Shown: positions 18,207 through 27,610 of the stretch, one piece after another | Position numbering within the stretch: the stretch's first letter is position 1 | Layout: each line of letters starts with the position of its first letter | Source of the DNA: Lysobacteraceae bacterium 2PB | Lineage (GTDB): Bacteria > Pseudomonadota > Gammaproteobacteria > Xanthomonadales > Xanthomonadaceae | NCBI GenBank assembly: GCA_005502915.1 | Contig: SCMT01000001.1 | Coordinates: forward strand, 124,001-188,000 | Direction: 5' to 3' | DNA: 64,000 bases | Program-made: the position numbers and the translations under genes | The notes under the pieces: model-generated | Seen by the model: the letters and a program-made list of their open reading frames with translations, nothing else | Told to the model about the DNA's origin: nothing | The model's database searches: none

Positions 18207-19298
18207 TCACGACGCCAGCCCCGGCTGCAGCAGGAGGCGCAGATCATCGCCGAGCATGCGGGTTTCGACGAGCCTCAGTTCGAAACGCTGCGTCATGTCG
18301 TCGATGTGCAGGCCGTCGAACAGCGGGCGCGCCTCGGCGCCGAGCAGCAGCGGGGCCATGTACAGCAGGACTTCGTCGACCAGACCGTCGCGCAGCAGGG
18401 CGCCGGCCAGGGTGGCGCCGGCCTCGACCTGGACCTCGTTCACGCCAAGGTCGGCCAGTCGCTTGAGCACGGCCGCCAGGTCGAGCTGGCCGTTGCGCAT
18501 CGGCGCGACCGCGTGAGAGGCGGCGAAACCGCGCGGCGGCTTGGCGTCGGGCGCGTGGAAATACAGGGTCGGGGCGTCGCCGGCACGGACGTGGTCGCGG
18601 GCGACGGTAGCCAGGCCGGGATCGAGCACCACGCGCATCGGCGGGACGAAAGGTGTGTCGTCATCGAGGCGCACGGTCAGGCGCGGATCGTCGGCCAGCA
18701 CGGTGCCGGCGCCGGTGAGGATGGCGCTGGCGCGGGCGCGCCAGTGCATCACGTCGCGGCGCGAGGCTTCGCCGCTGATCCACTTGGAATCCTTGTTCGC
18801 CAGTGCGGTGCGGCCGTCGAGGCTGGTCGCCAGCTTGACCCGGACCCAGGGCCGGCCGCGCTCCAGGCGCGAGAGGTAGCCGCGATTGAGCCTGCGCGCA
18901 TCGGCCTCCATCAGGCCGTGCGCGACCGTCACGCCAGCCGCGCGCAGGCGCTCGAACCCCGCGCCGTCGACCTGCGCGAACGGGTCGCGCATCGCCGCGA
19001 CCACCCGGGTCACGCCGGCCGCGATCAGCGCATCGCAGCACGGCGGCGTGCGCCCGTGGTGGGCGCAGGGCTCTAGGGTGACGTAGGCGGTGGCGCCGCG
19101 CGCGCGTTCGCCTGCAGCCTGCAGCGCGAACACTTCGGCATGCGGCTCGCCGGCGCGCTGGTGCCAGCCTTCGCCGACCACCTCGTCGCCGTGCGCGATC
19201 ACGCAGCCGACCATCGGATTGGGCTTGGTGGTATAGGCGCCGCGCTCGGCCAGACGCAGCGCGCGCGCCATCAGCGCGTGGTCGGTGGCGGTGAACAT
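18207..19298 (-). CDS. ribD: Bifunctional diaminohydroxyphosphoribosylaminopyrimidine deaminase / uracil reductase
   Basis: Second and third steps of riboflavin synthesis. The N-terminal deaminase domain has the zinc site HAEVFAL plus PCAHHGRTPPC; the C-terminal reductase domain shows RVKLATSLDGRTAL, SGEASRRDVMHWRARASAIL and VEAGATLAGALL. ATG at 19298 (MFTATDH) is preceded by GGGGAC, and the stop of the upstream gene lies between that site and the ATG, suggesting coupling; an ATG at 19313 is possible. No FMN riboswitch signature is visible upstream. Confidence 0.95.
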   Translation of the reverse strand: MFTATDHALMARALRLAERGAYTTKPNPMVGCVIAHGDEVVGEGWHQRAGEPHAEVFALQAAGERARGATAYVTLEPCAHHGRTPPCCDALIAAGVTRVVAAMRDPFAQVDGAGFERLRAAGVTVAHGLMEADARRLNRGYLSRLERGRPWVRVKLATSLDGRTALANKDSKWISGEASRRDVMHWRARASAILTGAGTVLADDPRLTVRLDDDTPFVPPMRVVLDPGLATVARDHVRAGDAPTLYFHAPDAKPPRGFAASHAVAPMRNGQLDLAAVLKRLADLGVNEVQVEAGATLAGALLRDGLVDEVLLYMAPLLLGAEARPLFDGLHIDDMTQRFELRLVETRMLGDDLRLLLQPGLAS

Positions 19299-19302
19299 CG
19301 CG

Positions 19303-20400
19303 TCAGTCCCCATCGTTTTCCGCTCGGCGCCAATCGTATCGCCACTCCGTACCGACCATCACGAAGCCATCGTCGACGAGCCGCATCTGCACGGGCCCAT
19401 CGAAGACCGGACGGTTTCCGCCCAGATCGTTGAACACGACCCGTCGCACGCGCCCGGGCGGTGCCGGGTCGACGCGCAAACCCTCGTCCGGCCCACCTTC
19501 CCAGAAGAGGCGGATCTCCACGACCGGAGCATCCGACGCCCAGGCCGCCCAGGCACCGGGAGACGCGTCGCCCCTGTTGCGGGCATGCGCCTCCGTCGTC
19601 TGGCTGGCTGCGGACGCCGTCCGGAACTTCACGAGCACCTGGGGGGCGAACCGCGTGCCTGGCGCGTTCTCGATCAGCACCGCATAGCGCAACGGCCCCG
19701 CCTCCTGCGGCGGCGGTGCGCAGCGCGCATGGATCTCGTCCAGCGCGCGAAGGAAACCGGTCTCCGATGCGTCGCCACCGGCGAACGTCCGCTCGGACTC
19801 TGCGGTGAACGCGGCAGCGATGTCCTGCTGCATCGTCGCCAGCGATCCTTCAGCTTCGGCAACCCTGCCCGCCTCGACGGAAGCATGGTAGGCATCGATC
19901 CGCTGCCGCAGGTCCTGCAGCGCCCGCGACGACTGCTCGCGCGCCTCGGCTGCGCGGCGACGATCCGGTTCGATCTTGCGCCCATTCGCCAGCAAGGCCG
20001 AATTCAACGCTGCGGCATGGATCGAGGCGATGTAGGGGCACGACCGCAATCGCGCCTTCTCGAACTCGGCGACCAAGGTCGAACGCAGCGCGAGATCCGC
20101 CGCCTCGCTCCACGGTGCATCCTGCGCAAGCGGCGAGAAGCGCTCCCCGGCCGGCGGATCGGGATGCAGGGTCAACATGCGGTCGCGCACGCGCCAGTCA
20201 CCCACGACGCGCGCATTGCCCTTCGGCCCCACGTGCCAGTCGAAACGGCCATCCGCCTTCAGCAACAGGGACGAACCGAGGCCTTCGTTGTAGTGACCAG
20301 GCCGGGGCGACGGCACCGCATCGCTGGCCCGGGCCGGCGACGCAAGCAGGCCGGAGGCGATCAACGCGAACAGGAGGGTGTACTTGCGAAACCAGGGCAT
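19303..20400 (-). CDS. Exported protein of unknown function between nrdR and ribD
   Basis: A 365-residue protein that I do not recognise. It starts with a clear Sec signal peptide (basic MPWFRKY, hydrophobic TLLFALIASGLLA, cleavage near ARASDA). The rest has a mixed N-terminal part with GHYNEGLGSSLLLKADGRF that looks like a beta-sheet lipocalin-like opening, then an Arg/Glu/Ala-rich helical stretch (about 130-215) and a beta-rich C-terminus. It interrupts the usual nrdR-ribD adjacency and ends 4 bp before the ribD start, so it may be co-transcribed with ribD without sharing its pathway. Confidence 0.75.
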   Translation of the reverse strand: MPWFRKYTLLFALIASGLLASPARASDAVPSPRPGHYNEGLGSSLLLKADGRFDWHVGPKGNARVVGDWRVRDRMLTLHPDPPAGERFSPLAQDAPWSEAADLALRSTLVAEFEKARLRSCPYIASIHAAALNSALLANGRKIEPDRRRAAEAREQSSRALQDLRQRIDAYHASVEAGRVAEAEGSLATMQQDIAAAFTAESERTFAGGDASETGFLRALDEIHARCAPPPQEAGPLRYAVLIENAPGTRFAPQVLVKFRTASAASQTTEAHARNRGDASPGAWAAWASDAPVVEIRLFWEGGPDEGLRVDPAPPGRVRRVVFNDLGGNRPVFDGPVQMRLVDDGFVMVGTEWRYDWRRAENDGD

Positions 20401-20512
20401 GGGGCCTGTCCGATCGAAGTGGAATGACGCGCCGACGCATCGCTACCGCCCGGCGGGGCGCTGCACGACACCATTGCGGCGATGCCCCGGCGCTGCACGG
20501 GCAAGCTGCGGC

Positions 20513-21055
20513 TCAACGCTTTTTCTTGTCCTTGTCCTTGTCCGCGACGCGCTCGAACGGCACCACGTCGCCGCCCAGCAGCGGCAACTGGCTTTCGCCG
20601 GGGATGTCGCGTTCGAGGCGGTCGAGTTCCTCGCGGAAGTCGGCCACGTCCTCGAAGGCGCGATACACCGAGGCGAAGCGGACGAAGGCGACGTGGTCGA
20701 GCTTGCGCAGCTCGGCCATCACGAACTCGCCGACGCGCCGCGACTGCAGTTCGCGTTCGGTGGTCATGCGCAACTGGTGCACGACCGCGCGCACCGCCGA
20801 TTCGATCTGCTCCTCGGACACCGGGCGCTTGTGCAGCGCGCGGTCGAAACTCTGGCGCAGCTTGCGCGCGTCGAAGTGCTCGCGGCGGCCATCGCTCTTG
20901 ATGATCGCCGGGAGCTTCAGCTCGACGGTTTCCAGCGTGGAGAAGCGCTCGCCGCAGGCCTCGCATTCACGCCGACGCCGGATCGTCGCGCCGTCTTCGC
21001 TGACGCGCGAATCGATGACGCGGGTGTCCTGGTGCTGGCAGTAGGGGCAGTGCAT
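20513..21055 (-). CDS. nrdR: Transcriptional repressor NrdR
   Basis: Zinc-ribbon and ATP-cone repressor of ribonucleotide reductase genes. The N-terminal ribbon has CPYC...[16 protein letters not shown] (four Cys), followed by an ATP-cone ([26 protein letters not shown]). A Lys/Asp-rich tail of about 25 residues ends in DKDKDKKKR and extends beyond the usual 150-160 residue length. Lies between glyA and the rib genes as in many gammaproteobacteria. Confidence 0.96.
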   Translation of the reverse strand: MHCPYCQHQDTRVIDSRVSEDGATIRRRRECEACGERFSTLETVELKLPAIIKSDGRREHFDARKLRQSFDRALHKRPVSEEQIESAVRAVVHQLRMTTERELQSRRVGEFVMAELRKLDHVAFVRFASVYRAFEDVADFREELDRLERDIPGESQLPLLGGDVVPFERVADKDKDKKKR

Positions 21056-21120
21056 GCGAGGTGCGGGGACGAGGGCGAAAGAGCGGGCGGGCCTGCGCCC
21101 ACCCTACTCCAAACGCGGGC

Positions 21121-22371
21121 TCAGCCGTAGACCGGGTACTTGCGGCACTGCGCCGTGACCGCGTCGCGGACGCGGGCGATCACCGCCTCGTCGGCCGGCG
21201 CGTCCAGCACGTCGCAGATCCAGTTCGCCAGGTCCACGCAATCCTGCTCGACATAGCCACGGGTGGTGATCGCGGGGGTACCCAGGCGCAGGCCGGAGGT
21301 GACGAAGGGCTTCTGCGGGTCGTTCGGCACGGCGTTCTTGTTCACCGTGATGTGCGCGCGACCCAGCGCCTCTTCGGCCGCCTTGCCCGTGATGCCCTTG
21401 CCGATCATGTCGACCAGCATCAGGTGGTTCTGGGTGCCGCCGGAGACGATCTTGTAGCCGCGGCTGATGATGGTGTTGGCCATCGCCTGGGCGTTCTTCA
21501 CGACCTGCTGCTGGTAGGCCTTGAATTCCGGCTGCAGCGCTTCCTTGAAGGCCACGGCCTTGGCGGCGATGACGTGCATCAGCGGACCGCCCTGGATGCC
21601 CGGGAAGACGATGCTCTGCAGCTTCTTCTCGATCTCCTCGTTGGCGCGGGCGACGATGATGCCGCCCCGCGGGCCGCGCAGGGTCTTGTGCGTGGTCGAG
21701 GTGACGATGTCGGCGTAGGGCACCGGGTTCGGGTACACGCCCGCGGCGATCAGGCCGGCGACGTGGGCCATGTCGACGAAGAGGTAGGCGCCGACCTTGT
21801 CGGCGATGGCGCGGAAGCGCGCCCAGTCGACGACCTGCGAGTAGGCGGAGAAGCCGGCGATGACCATCTTCGGCTTGTGTTCGAGGGCGAGGCGCTCGAC
21901 CTCGTCGTAGTCGATCAGGCCCTGGTCGTTCACGCCGTACTGCACGGCGTTGAACAGCTTGCCCGAGGCATTCACCTTGGCGCCGTGGGTCAGGTGGCCG
22001 CCGTGGGCCAGCGACATGCCGAGGATGGTGTCGCCCGGCTGTAGCAGGGCGAAGAACACCGCCTGGTTGGCCTGCGAGCCCGAATGCGGCTGCACGTTCG
22101 CGTAGTCGGCGCCGAACAGCTGCTTGACGCGGTCGATCGCCAGCTGCTCGGCGATGTCGACGTATTCGCAGCCACCGTAGTAGCGCTTGCCCGGGTAGCC
22201 CTCGGCGTACTTGTTGGTGAGCTGGGAGCCCTGCGCTTCCATCACCCGCGGGCTGGCGTAGTTTTCCGAGGCGATCAGTTCGACGTGGTCTTCCTGGCGG
22301 CGGTTCTCGGCGGCGATCGCCTGGGCCAGTTCGGGGTCGAAACCTTCAATGCGGGCATCGCGGGGGAACAT
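21121..22371 (-). CDS. glyA: Serine hydroxymethyltransferase
   Basis: PLP enzyme that interconverts serine and glycine while loading tetrahydrofolate with a one-carbon unit. The 416 residues contain [47 protein letters not shown] and the PLP lysine in [14 protein letters not shown]. Start at 22371 ([13 protein letters not shown]) with AGCCCC-type weak ribosome site; TACAAT at 22405-22410 is a possible -10. The same frame stays open upstream antisense to ettA but that part is not a gene. Confidence 0.97.
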   Translation of the reverse strand: MFPRDARIEGFDPELAQAIAAENRRQEDHVELIASENYASPRVMEAQGSQLTNKYAEGYPGKRYYGGCEYVDIAEQLAIDRVKQLFGADYANVQPHSGSQANQAVFFALLQPGDTILGMSLAHGGHLTHGAKVNASGKLFNAVQYGVNDQGLIDYDEVERLALEHKPKMVIAGFSAYSQVVDWARFRAIADKVGAYLFVDMAHVAGLIAAGVYPNPVPYADIVTSTTHKTLRGPRGGIIVARANEEIEKKLQSIVFPGIQGGPLMHVIAAKAVAFKEALQPEFKAYQQQVVKNAQAMANTIISRGYKIVSGGTQNHLMLVDMIGKGITGKAAEEALGRAHITVNKNAVPNDPQKPFVTSGLRLGTPAITTRGYVEQDCVDLANWICDVLDAPADEAVIARVRDAVTAQCRKYPVYG

Positions 22372-22590
22372 CGGGGCTCCAAGAGGCGGCGTGGGGAGCC
22401 CGGAATTGTAGCCGCCCCCCCGCCCCCGGGCCACCGGACGCCTTATGAAAACTGGCGATGCCGGGGCGGTTCCGGCGATAATCCCGGCATTCCCCAGTCT
22501 CCGCGCCCTGCCCTGCCGGCAGGACGCCACCGTACGCCCATCGATGTCCGCCCCCGCCGGGGGCGGGCGCCAGAACGACCCGGAGCCCCC

Positions 22591-24252
22591 ATGCAATACA
22601 TCTACACCATGAACGGCGTCAGCAAGGTCGTGCCGCCGAAACGCCAGATCATCAAGGACATCTCGCTGTCCTTCTTCCCCGGCGCGAAGATCGGCCTGCT
22701 GGGCCTGAACGGCGCCGGCAAGTCGACCGTGCTGAAGATCATGGCCGGCGTGGACAAGGACTTCCAGGGCGAAGCCCGCCCGCAGCCGGGCATCAAGGTC
22801 GGCTACCTGGCGCAGGAGCCCGAGCTCGACCCGAACAAGACCGTGCGCGAGGCCGTCGAGGAAGGCGTGGGCGAAGTGCTGCAGGCGCAGGCCGCGCTGG
22901 AAGCCGTCTACGCCGCCTACGCAGAGGAAGGCGCCGATTTCGACGCGCTGGCCAAGGAGCAGGAGCGCCTCGAAGCGATCCTCGCCTCCGGCGACGCGCA
23001 CATGCTGGAACAGCAGCTGGAAGTGGCCGCCGACGCCCTGCGCCTGCCGCCGTGGGACGCGAAGATCGCGAACCTGTCGGGCGGCGAGAAGCGCCGCGTC
23101 GCGCTGTGCCGCCTGCTGCTGAGCAAGCCGGACATGCTGCTGCTCGACGAACCGACCAACCATCTCGACGCCGAATCGGTCGAGTGGCTGGAACAGTTCC
23201 TCGCCCGCTACACCGGCACCGTGGTCGCGGTCACCCATGACCGCTACTTCCTCGACAACGCCGCCGAGTGGATCCTCGAACTGGACCGCGGCCGCGGCAT
23301 CCCGTGGAAGGGCAACTACACCGAGTGGCTGGTCCAGAAGGACGAGCGCCTCAAGCAGGAAGAGAACCAGGAAAAGGCCCGCCAGAAGGCGATCCAGAAG
23401 GAACTGGAGTGGTCGCGCCAGAACGCCAAGGGCGGCCGTTCCAAGGGCAAGGCGCGCCTGGCCCGCCTGGAAGAGCTGCAGTCGCAGGATTACCAGAAGC
23501 GCAACGAGACCAACGAAATCTTCATCCCGCCGGGCGAGCGCCTGGGCAACAAGGTGATGGAGTTCAAGAACGTCTCGAAGAAGTTCGGCGACCGCCTGCT
23601 GATCGACGACCTGAGCTTCGTGGTGCCGCCGGGCGCCATCGTCGGCATCATCGGCCCGAACGGCGCCGGCAAGTCGACCCTGTTCCGCATGATCACCGGC
23701 CAGGAGAAGCCGGATTCGGGCACGATCGAGATGGGCCCGACCGTCAAGCTGGCCTACGTCGACCAGAGCCGCGACAAGCTGGAAGGCAACCACAACGTGT
23801 TCCAGGAAATCTCCGGCGGCCTGGACATCCTCAACATCAACGGCGTCGAGATCCAGTCGCGCGCCTACATCGGCCGCTTCAACTTCAAGGGCCAGGACCA
23901 GCAGAAGATGGTCGGGTCGCTGTCCGGCGGCGAACGCGGCCGCCTGCACATGGCCAAGACCCTGCTGCAGGGCGGCAACGTGCTGCTGCTCGACGAACCG
24001 TCGAACGACCTGGACATCGAAACCCTGCGCGCGCTGGAAGACGCCCTGCTGGAATTCCCGGGCAACACCTTCGTCATCTCGCATGACCGCTGGTTCCTGG
24101 ACCGCATCGCGACCCACATCCTCGCGTTCGAAGGCCACTCCCACGTCGAATTCTTCCAGGGCAACTACCGCGAGTACGAAGAGGACAAGAAGCGCCGCCT
24201 GGGCGAGGAAGGCGCCAAGCCGCACCGCCTGAAGTTCAAGGCACTGAAGTGA
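22591..24252 (+). CDS. ettA: Energy-dependent translational throttle protein EttA (ABC-F)
   Basis: Cytosolic ABC-F ATPase that binds the ribosomal E site and gates the first peptide bond according to ADP/ATP ratio. The 553 residues carry two ABC cassettes, each with a Walker A ([18 protein letters not shown]), a signature ([18 protein letters not shown]) and a Walker B ([18 protein letters not shown]), joined by the charged PtIM linker (about 240-310). Length matches E. coli EttA. No membrane domain. Followed by a long hairpin. Confidence 0.97.
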   Translation: MQYIYTMNGVSKVVPPKRQIIKDISLSFFPGAKIGLLGLNGAGKSTVLKIMAGVDKDFQGEARPQPGIKVGYLAQEPELDPNKTVREAVEEGVGEVLQAQAALEAVYAAYAEEGADFDALAKEQERLEAILASGDAHMLEQQLEVAADALRLPPWDAKIANLSGGEKRRVALCRLLLSKPDMLLLDEPTNHLDAESVEWLEQFLARYTGTVVAVTHDRYFLDNAAEWILELDRGRGIPWKGNYTEWLVQKDERLKQEENQEKARQKAIQKELEWSRQNAKGGRSKGKARLARLEELQSQDYQKRNETNEIFIPPGERLGNKVMEFKNVSKKFGDRLLIDDLSFVVPPGAIVGIIGPNGAGKSTLFRMITGQEKPDSGTIEMGPTVKLAYVDQSRDKLEGNHNVFQEISGGLDILNINGVEIQSRAYIGRFNFKGQDQQKMVGSLSGGERGRLHMAKTLLQGGNVLLLDEPSNDLDIETLRALEDALLEFPGNTFVISHDRWFLDRIATHILAFEGHSHVEFFQGNYREYEEDKKRRLGEEGAKPHRLKFKALK

Positions 24253-24299
24253 CGCACCGGCGCGCCCGCGCTTTCTGCGGGCGCCTCTGCCGGTGCGTC
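24251..24299. terminator. Nested hairpin after ettA
   Basis: Outer 11-bp stem GACGCACCGGC (24251-24261) / GCCGGTGCGTC (24289-24299) encloses an inner 8-bp stem GCGCCCGC (24262-24269) / GCGGGCGC (24277-24284). It includes the ettA stop codon. No T-run follows directly; a likely transcript end or 3' stabiliser. Confidence 0.6.
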
Positions 24300-24388
24300 A
24301 TCCCGGCGGTTTTCAACAGCCGGATGGCTGGTCAAGCCGGGATCCAGCATTGGACCACCGGCAACATCCGGACCCATTGAGCACCCCC

Positions 24389-24413
24389 AACGCCCGCCTC
24401 TCCGGCGGGCGTT
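24389..24413. terminator. Second hairpin between ettA and pyrF
   Basis: Perfect 10-bp stem AACGCCCGCC / GGCGGGCGTT with loop TCTCC, 100 bp before pyrF. GC-rich without a U-tract on the plus strand; on the minus strand it is followed by GGGGGTGC, so it may act only as a processed 3' end. Confidence 0.55.
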
Positions 24414-24512
24414 GCGCATCGGCCGGAGCAATCTCCGGATTTGCGCACCAGTTCACCCGGATCGGCGCAGGCCACCCGTCCGGCGACCTTCCGCAAGACA
24501 CACGAGTTTGGA

Positions 24513-25370
24513 ATGATGAACACCACTCCGGGCAGCACGACGACCGAACCGATGCGCAGCTTCATGGATCGCCTCCGCGACCGCTGGCACGATGCCGACA
24601 CCCTCGTCTGCGTCGGCCTGGATCCGGAGCCGGCGAAGTTCCCGGCGCGTTTCGCCGGGCAGCCGAACGCGATCTTCGAGTTCTGCCGCGACATCGTCGA
24701 CGCGACCGCGCCCTACGCCTGCGCGTTCAAGCCGCAGATCGCGCACTTCGCCGCAGCCGAGGCCGAAGAGGCGCTGCGCATGCTGATCCTGCACATCCGC
24801 CTCCGCCACCCGCGCGTGCCGGTGATCCTCGACAGCAAGCGCGGCGACATCGGCAGCACCGCGCAGCACTACGCCCGCGAGGCGTTCGAGCGCTACGCCG
24901 CGGATGCGGTGACCGTGAACCCGTACATGGGCCGCGACTCCGCGCAGCCCTTCCTCGATCACGCCGACAAGGGTGTGGTGATCCTGTGTCGTACGTCCAA
25001 CCCCGGCGCGGGCGACCTGCAGGACCTGCTGGTCGACGGCAAGCCGCTCTACCAGCATGTCGCGGCGAAGGTCGCGCGCGAGTGGAACGAACACGGCAAC
25101 TGCGCGCTGGTCGTCGGCGCGACCTGGCCGGAGCAGTTGCGGGAAGTGCGCGCCATCGTCGGCGACCAGGTGCCCTTCCTCGTGCCGGGCGTCGGCGCGC
25201 AGGGTGGCGACGTGCGCGCGGTGGTGTCGAACGCGCGGAACCGCGACGGCGATGGACTCATCATCAGTTCGTCGCGGGCGATCCTCTACGCATCGAACGG
25301 CGACGACTATGCCGAAGCCGCGGCGAACGCCGCGCGTGCGTTGCGCGACGAAATCAACCTCTATCGATGA
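24513..25370 (+). CDS. pyrF: Orotidine-5'-phosphate decarboxylase (type 2)
   Basis: Last step of UMP synthesis. The 285-residue TIM barrel shows VCVGLDPEPAKFP, YACAFKPQIAHFAA and the catalytic DSKRGDIGSTAQHYA (Lys-Asp pair) of the longer type-2 subfamily, then VVGATWPEQLREVR and LVPGVGAQGGDV. The start is unsure: ATG 24513, the adjacent ATG 24516 and ATG 24552 are all in frame; GGA lies just before the first. Convergent with the methyltransferase gene. Confidence 0.94.
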   Translation: MMNTTPGSTTTEPMRSFMDRLRDRWHDADTLVCVGLDPEPAKFPARFAGQPNAIFEFCRDIVDATAPYACAFKPQIAHFAAAEAEEALRMLILHIRLRHPRVPVILDSKRGDIGSTAQHYAREAFERYAADAVTVNPYMGRDSAQPFLDHADKGVVILCRTSNPGAGDLQDLLVDGKPLYQHVAAKVAREWNEHGNCALVVGATWPEQLREVRAIVGDQVPFLVPGVGAQGGDVRAVVSNARNRDGDGLIISSSRAILYASNGDDYAEAAANAARALRDEINLYR

Positions 25371-25377
25371 ACGACCG

Positions 25378-25404
25378 CCTTCCTCCCACGCACGCGGGGG
25401 AAGG
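25378..25404. terminator. Hairpin between convergent pyrF and methyltransferase genes
   Basis: CCTTCC...CCC pairs with GGG...GGAAGG around a short GCAC-containing loop (one bulge). It sits in the 53-bp gap between the two stops and probably serves both directions. Confidence 0.5.
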
Positions 25405-25423
25405 AGAACGACGACCGGCGGGC

Positions 25424-26206
25424 TCAATCCTTGCGCGCGAGGATGCGCTGCCACGGCAGCGCCCAGGACAGCACCGGCGCGGCCCAGCCGACGCGACGCA
25501 GGCGCGGGTGGCGGCGGAGGCGCTCGGTCGAGAGCGATTCGACCGTGCAGTCGTCGAACATCCGCCGCAGCGAGGCAGCGCTGCTGGACCAGGGATACCC
25601 GCGACGCTGGCGCCAGTCGCCGAGCAGGCGACGCGAATGGTACTCGCGCAGGCGCAGCGGACTGGGCGTGGCCAGGTAGACATGGCCGCCGCGCCGCGTG
25701 ACGCGCAGCATCTCGGCGATGAAGGCGCGACGCGCCTCGATGCTGCCGATGAATTCGAGCACCGACACGCAGGTCACCAGATCGAAATGGCCGTCGGGAA
25801 AAGGCAGTGGCGCACCGGCTTCGACATGCAGGAAGCGGGCCCGCGCGGGCTCGAGGTCGTGTCCGAGCGCGCGCACGGCGGCGGCGTCGATCGCTTCGCG
25901 ACTGGCGTCGACGCCGACGACCTCGTCGGCCGCCAGCGCCGACAGTGCCAGCGCCACCGTGGTGCCACCGGTGCCGCAGCCCACGTCGAGGATGCGCGGC
26001 GCGCGGCCCAGGCGCGCGGCCAGCGGCGCGCACAGGCTCTGCGCATGCATCGCGACGCGGCCGATCTCGCGTTCGAGGAAGCGTTCCGAGACCTGGCCGT
26101 CGAAACGGCTGTCATAGTCGCCGACGCCATCGGAATCGTGGATGTCGCGCGCGGCGGCGCCGCGACGGATCAGCTCGATGAAGCGTGTTCGATGAGGCTC
26201 GCGCAT
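25424..26206 (-). CDS. Class I SAM-dependent methyltransferase
   Basis: A 260-residue methyltransferase with the Rossmann SAM motif ILDVGCGTGGTTVALAL, motif II VVGVDASREAI, and FPDGHFDLVTCVSVLEFIGS followed by RRGGHVYLATPSP (Methyltransf_11 type). Substrate unknown; as the first minus-strand gene beside a surface polysaccharide locus, a sugar or lipid-linked intermediate is possible. An in-frame ATG at 26263, with GGAG 4 nt upstream, would add 19 residues. Confidence 0.82.
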   Translation of the reverse strand: MREPHRTRFIELIRRGAAARDIHDSDGVGDYDSRFDGQVSERFLEREIGRVAMHAQSLCAPLAARLGRAPRILDVGCGTGGTTVALALSALAADEVVGVDASREAIDAAAVRALGHDLEPARARFLHVEAGAPLPFPDGHFDLVTCVSVLEFIGSIEARRAFIAEMLRVTRRGGHVYLATPSPLRLREYHSRRLLGDWRQRRGYPWSSSAASLRRMFDDCTVESLSTERLRRHPRLRRVGWAAPVLSWALPWQRILARKD

Positions 26207-26318
26207 CGTGTCACCGTGCGCCGGCCGCGATGGCCGGACGACGTCCCTGGCAGTTGCCGACATGCTGCTCCGGTGCCGCTCCGCGGCCCGCCTTGTTCAT
26301 GAAGGCCCGCATTCTACG

Positions 26319-27404
26319 TCAGGCGACAGGCGCGCGGCGTCGCGACTGCCAGCGCTGGCGGATGGCGCGCATCGCCGGGCGCTCGATCCAGCGATTGAGC
26401 AGCGTCGCCAGACCCAGCGCCAACCCGAGTGCGAGCGTGATCGCTGCGAGGCTGGGCACGCCCAGGCGTTCGAGTCGGTGGATCACCGCGAAACCGATCG
26501 CCTGGTGCAGCAGGTACAGCGCATAGGAAATGCCACCGAGGAACAGGAACAGCCGGTGGCGCAGCCAGCGCAGGCCGCCACCGAGGAACAGCGCGAACAC
26601 CGCCGTGCAGGACAGGGCGACCACGAAGTACACCGGTTCGTAGGCGATCCCGATCGTGGCCAGCGCGGCCAGGATCAACACGATGTTCGCCCGGCGCGAG
26701 CCGCGCGCGGCATGCAGGCGGTAGAACAGGATGCCCAGCGCGAAATACGGGATGTACAGCAGGTTGAGCAGCACGCGCGTGGTGTAGGAGAAGTGCCAGC
26801 CCTGCCGCAACGCCAGCGCGTACGCGAGCACCAGCAGCAGCCAGCCGGCGATGATCCACGGGATGCGTTGCAATTGCCGCAGCGCGAACCACAGCAGCAT
26901 CTGCGCGTAGAAGAACAGTTCGACCTGCAGCGTCCAGTACGAACCGTCGACATCCTCGAAGCCGAGGATTTCCTGCAGCATCGTCGTGTTCGCGACGAGC
27001 GTCGCGACGTCGGGACGCTGCTGCGGCATGCCGATCGCATGGACGACGAGCGCGGTGAGCGCAAGCGCGGCCCAGTACGCCGGGAACAGGCGCGAGAAGC
27101 GCGAGACCACGAAGTCCGCCGCGGTGCGCGTCCGGTCCAGGGTCATGAAGATCACGAAACCGCTGATCAGGAAGAACAGGTGCACGCCGTAGTTGCCTGC
27201 GGGGAAGCCGAACCCCAGCGGCTGCAGGTGCCCGTGCTGCCACTGGTAGAACGTGGTGTAGTGATAGACCACCACGCCCAGCGCGGCAAGCCCGCGCAGG
27301 GCGTCCAGTTCCTCCAGGCGTCCACGATCGCCGGCGCGCACGGCCGGCGCAGCAACGACGCGATCGGAACCCTCCGTCGGCACGGGACCGGCCAGTTCGG
27401 ACAT
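26319..27404 (-). CDS. Acyltransferase 3 family membrane protein (OafA/ExoZ type)
   Basis: Integral membrane O-acyltransferase expected to acetylate or acylate a surface glycan at the inner membrane. The 361 residues have about ten hydrophobic helices and family marks: LDALRGLAALGVVVYHY (conserved R and H), FFLISGFVIF, RFSRLFPAYW, and YWTLQVELFFY. Start at 27404 (MSELAG) is favoured; the longer in-frame extension overlaps the divergent regulatory gap and is Arg-rich. Divergent from the GT4 gene. Confidence 0.88.
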   Translation of the reverse strand: MSELAGPVPTEGSDRVVAAPAVRAGDRGRLEELDALRGLAALGVVVYHYTTFYQWQHGHLQPLGFGFPAGNYGVHLFFLISGFVIFMTLDRTRTAADFVVSRFSRLFPAYWAALALTALVVHAIGMPQQRPDVATLVANTTMLQEILGFEDVDGSYWTLQVELFFYAQMLLWFALRQLQRIPWIIAGWLLLVLAYALALRQGWHFSYTTRVLLNLLYIPYFALGILFYRLHAARGSRRANIVLILAALATIGIAYEPVYFVVALSCTAVFALFLGGGLRWLRHRLFLFLGGISYALYLLHQAIGFAVIHRLERLGVPSLAAITLALGLALGLATLLNRWIERPAMRAIRQRWQSRRRAPVA

Positions 27405-27610
27405 CGACGACTCCACCCCACTCCCCAACGCCGTACGGCACGACGACTGGCTATCATGAACGGATAAGAGCGGCCGGAGGGGACAGCACCGGGACAGCCG
27501 TCCGCGCACACCTCCTGTCCTGTCGCGACGCCCGTTCGCGTCTTGGCACATCGTCGGCCTGCCGTGCGCGTCGACCGCGCCCCGACAGCCTGCCGACCCA
27601 TTCCGACCGC

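Noticed and set aside
22372-24225. N-terminal extension of the glyA frame antisense to ettA
   Set aside because: The real GlyA start is [11 protein letters not shown] at 22371; the extension is a shadow of ettA.
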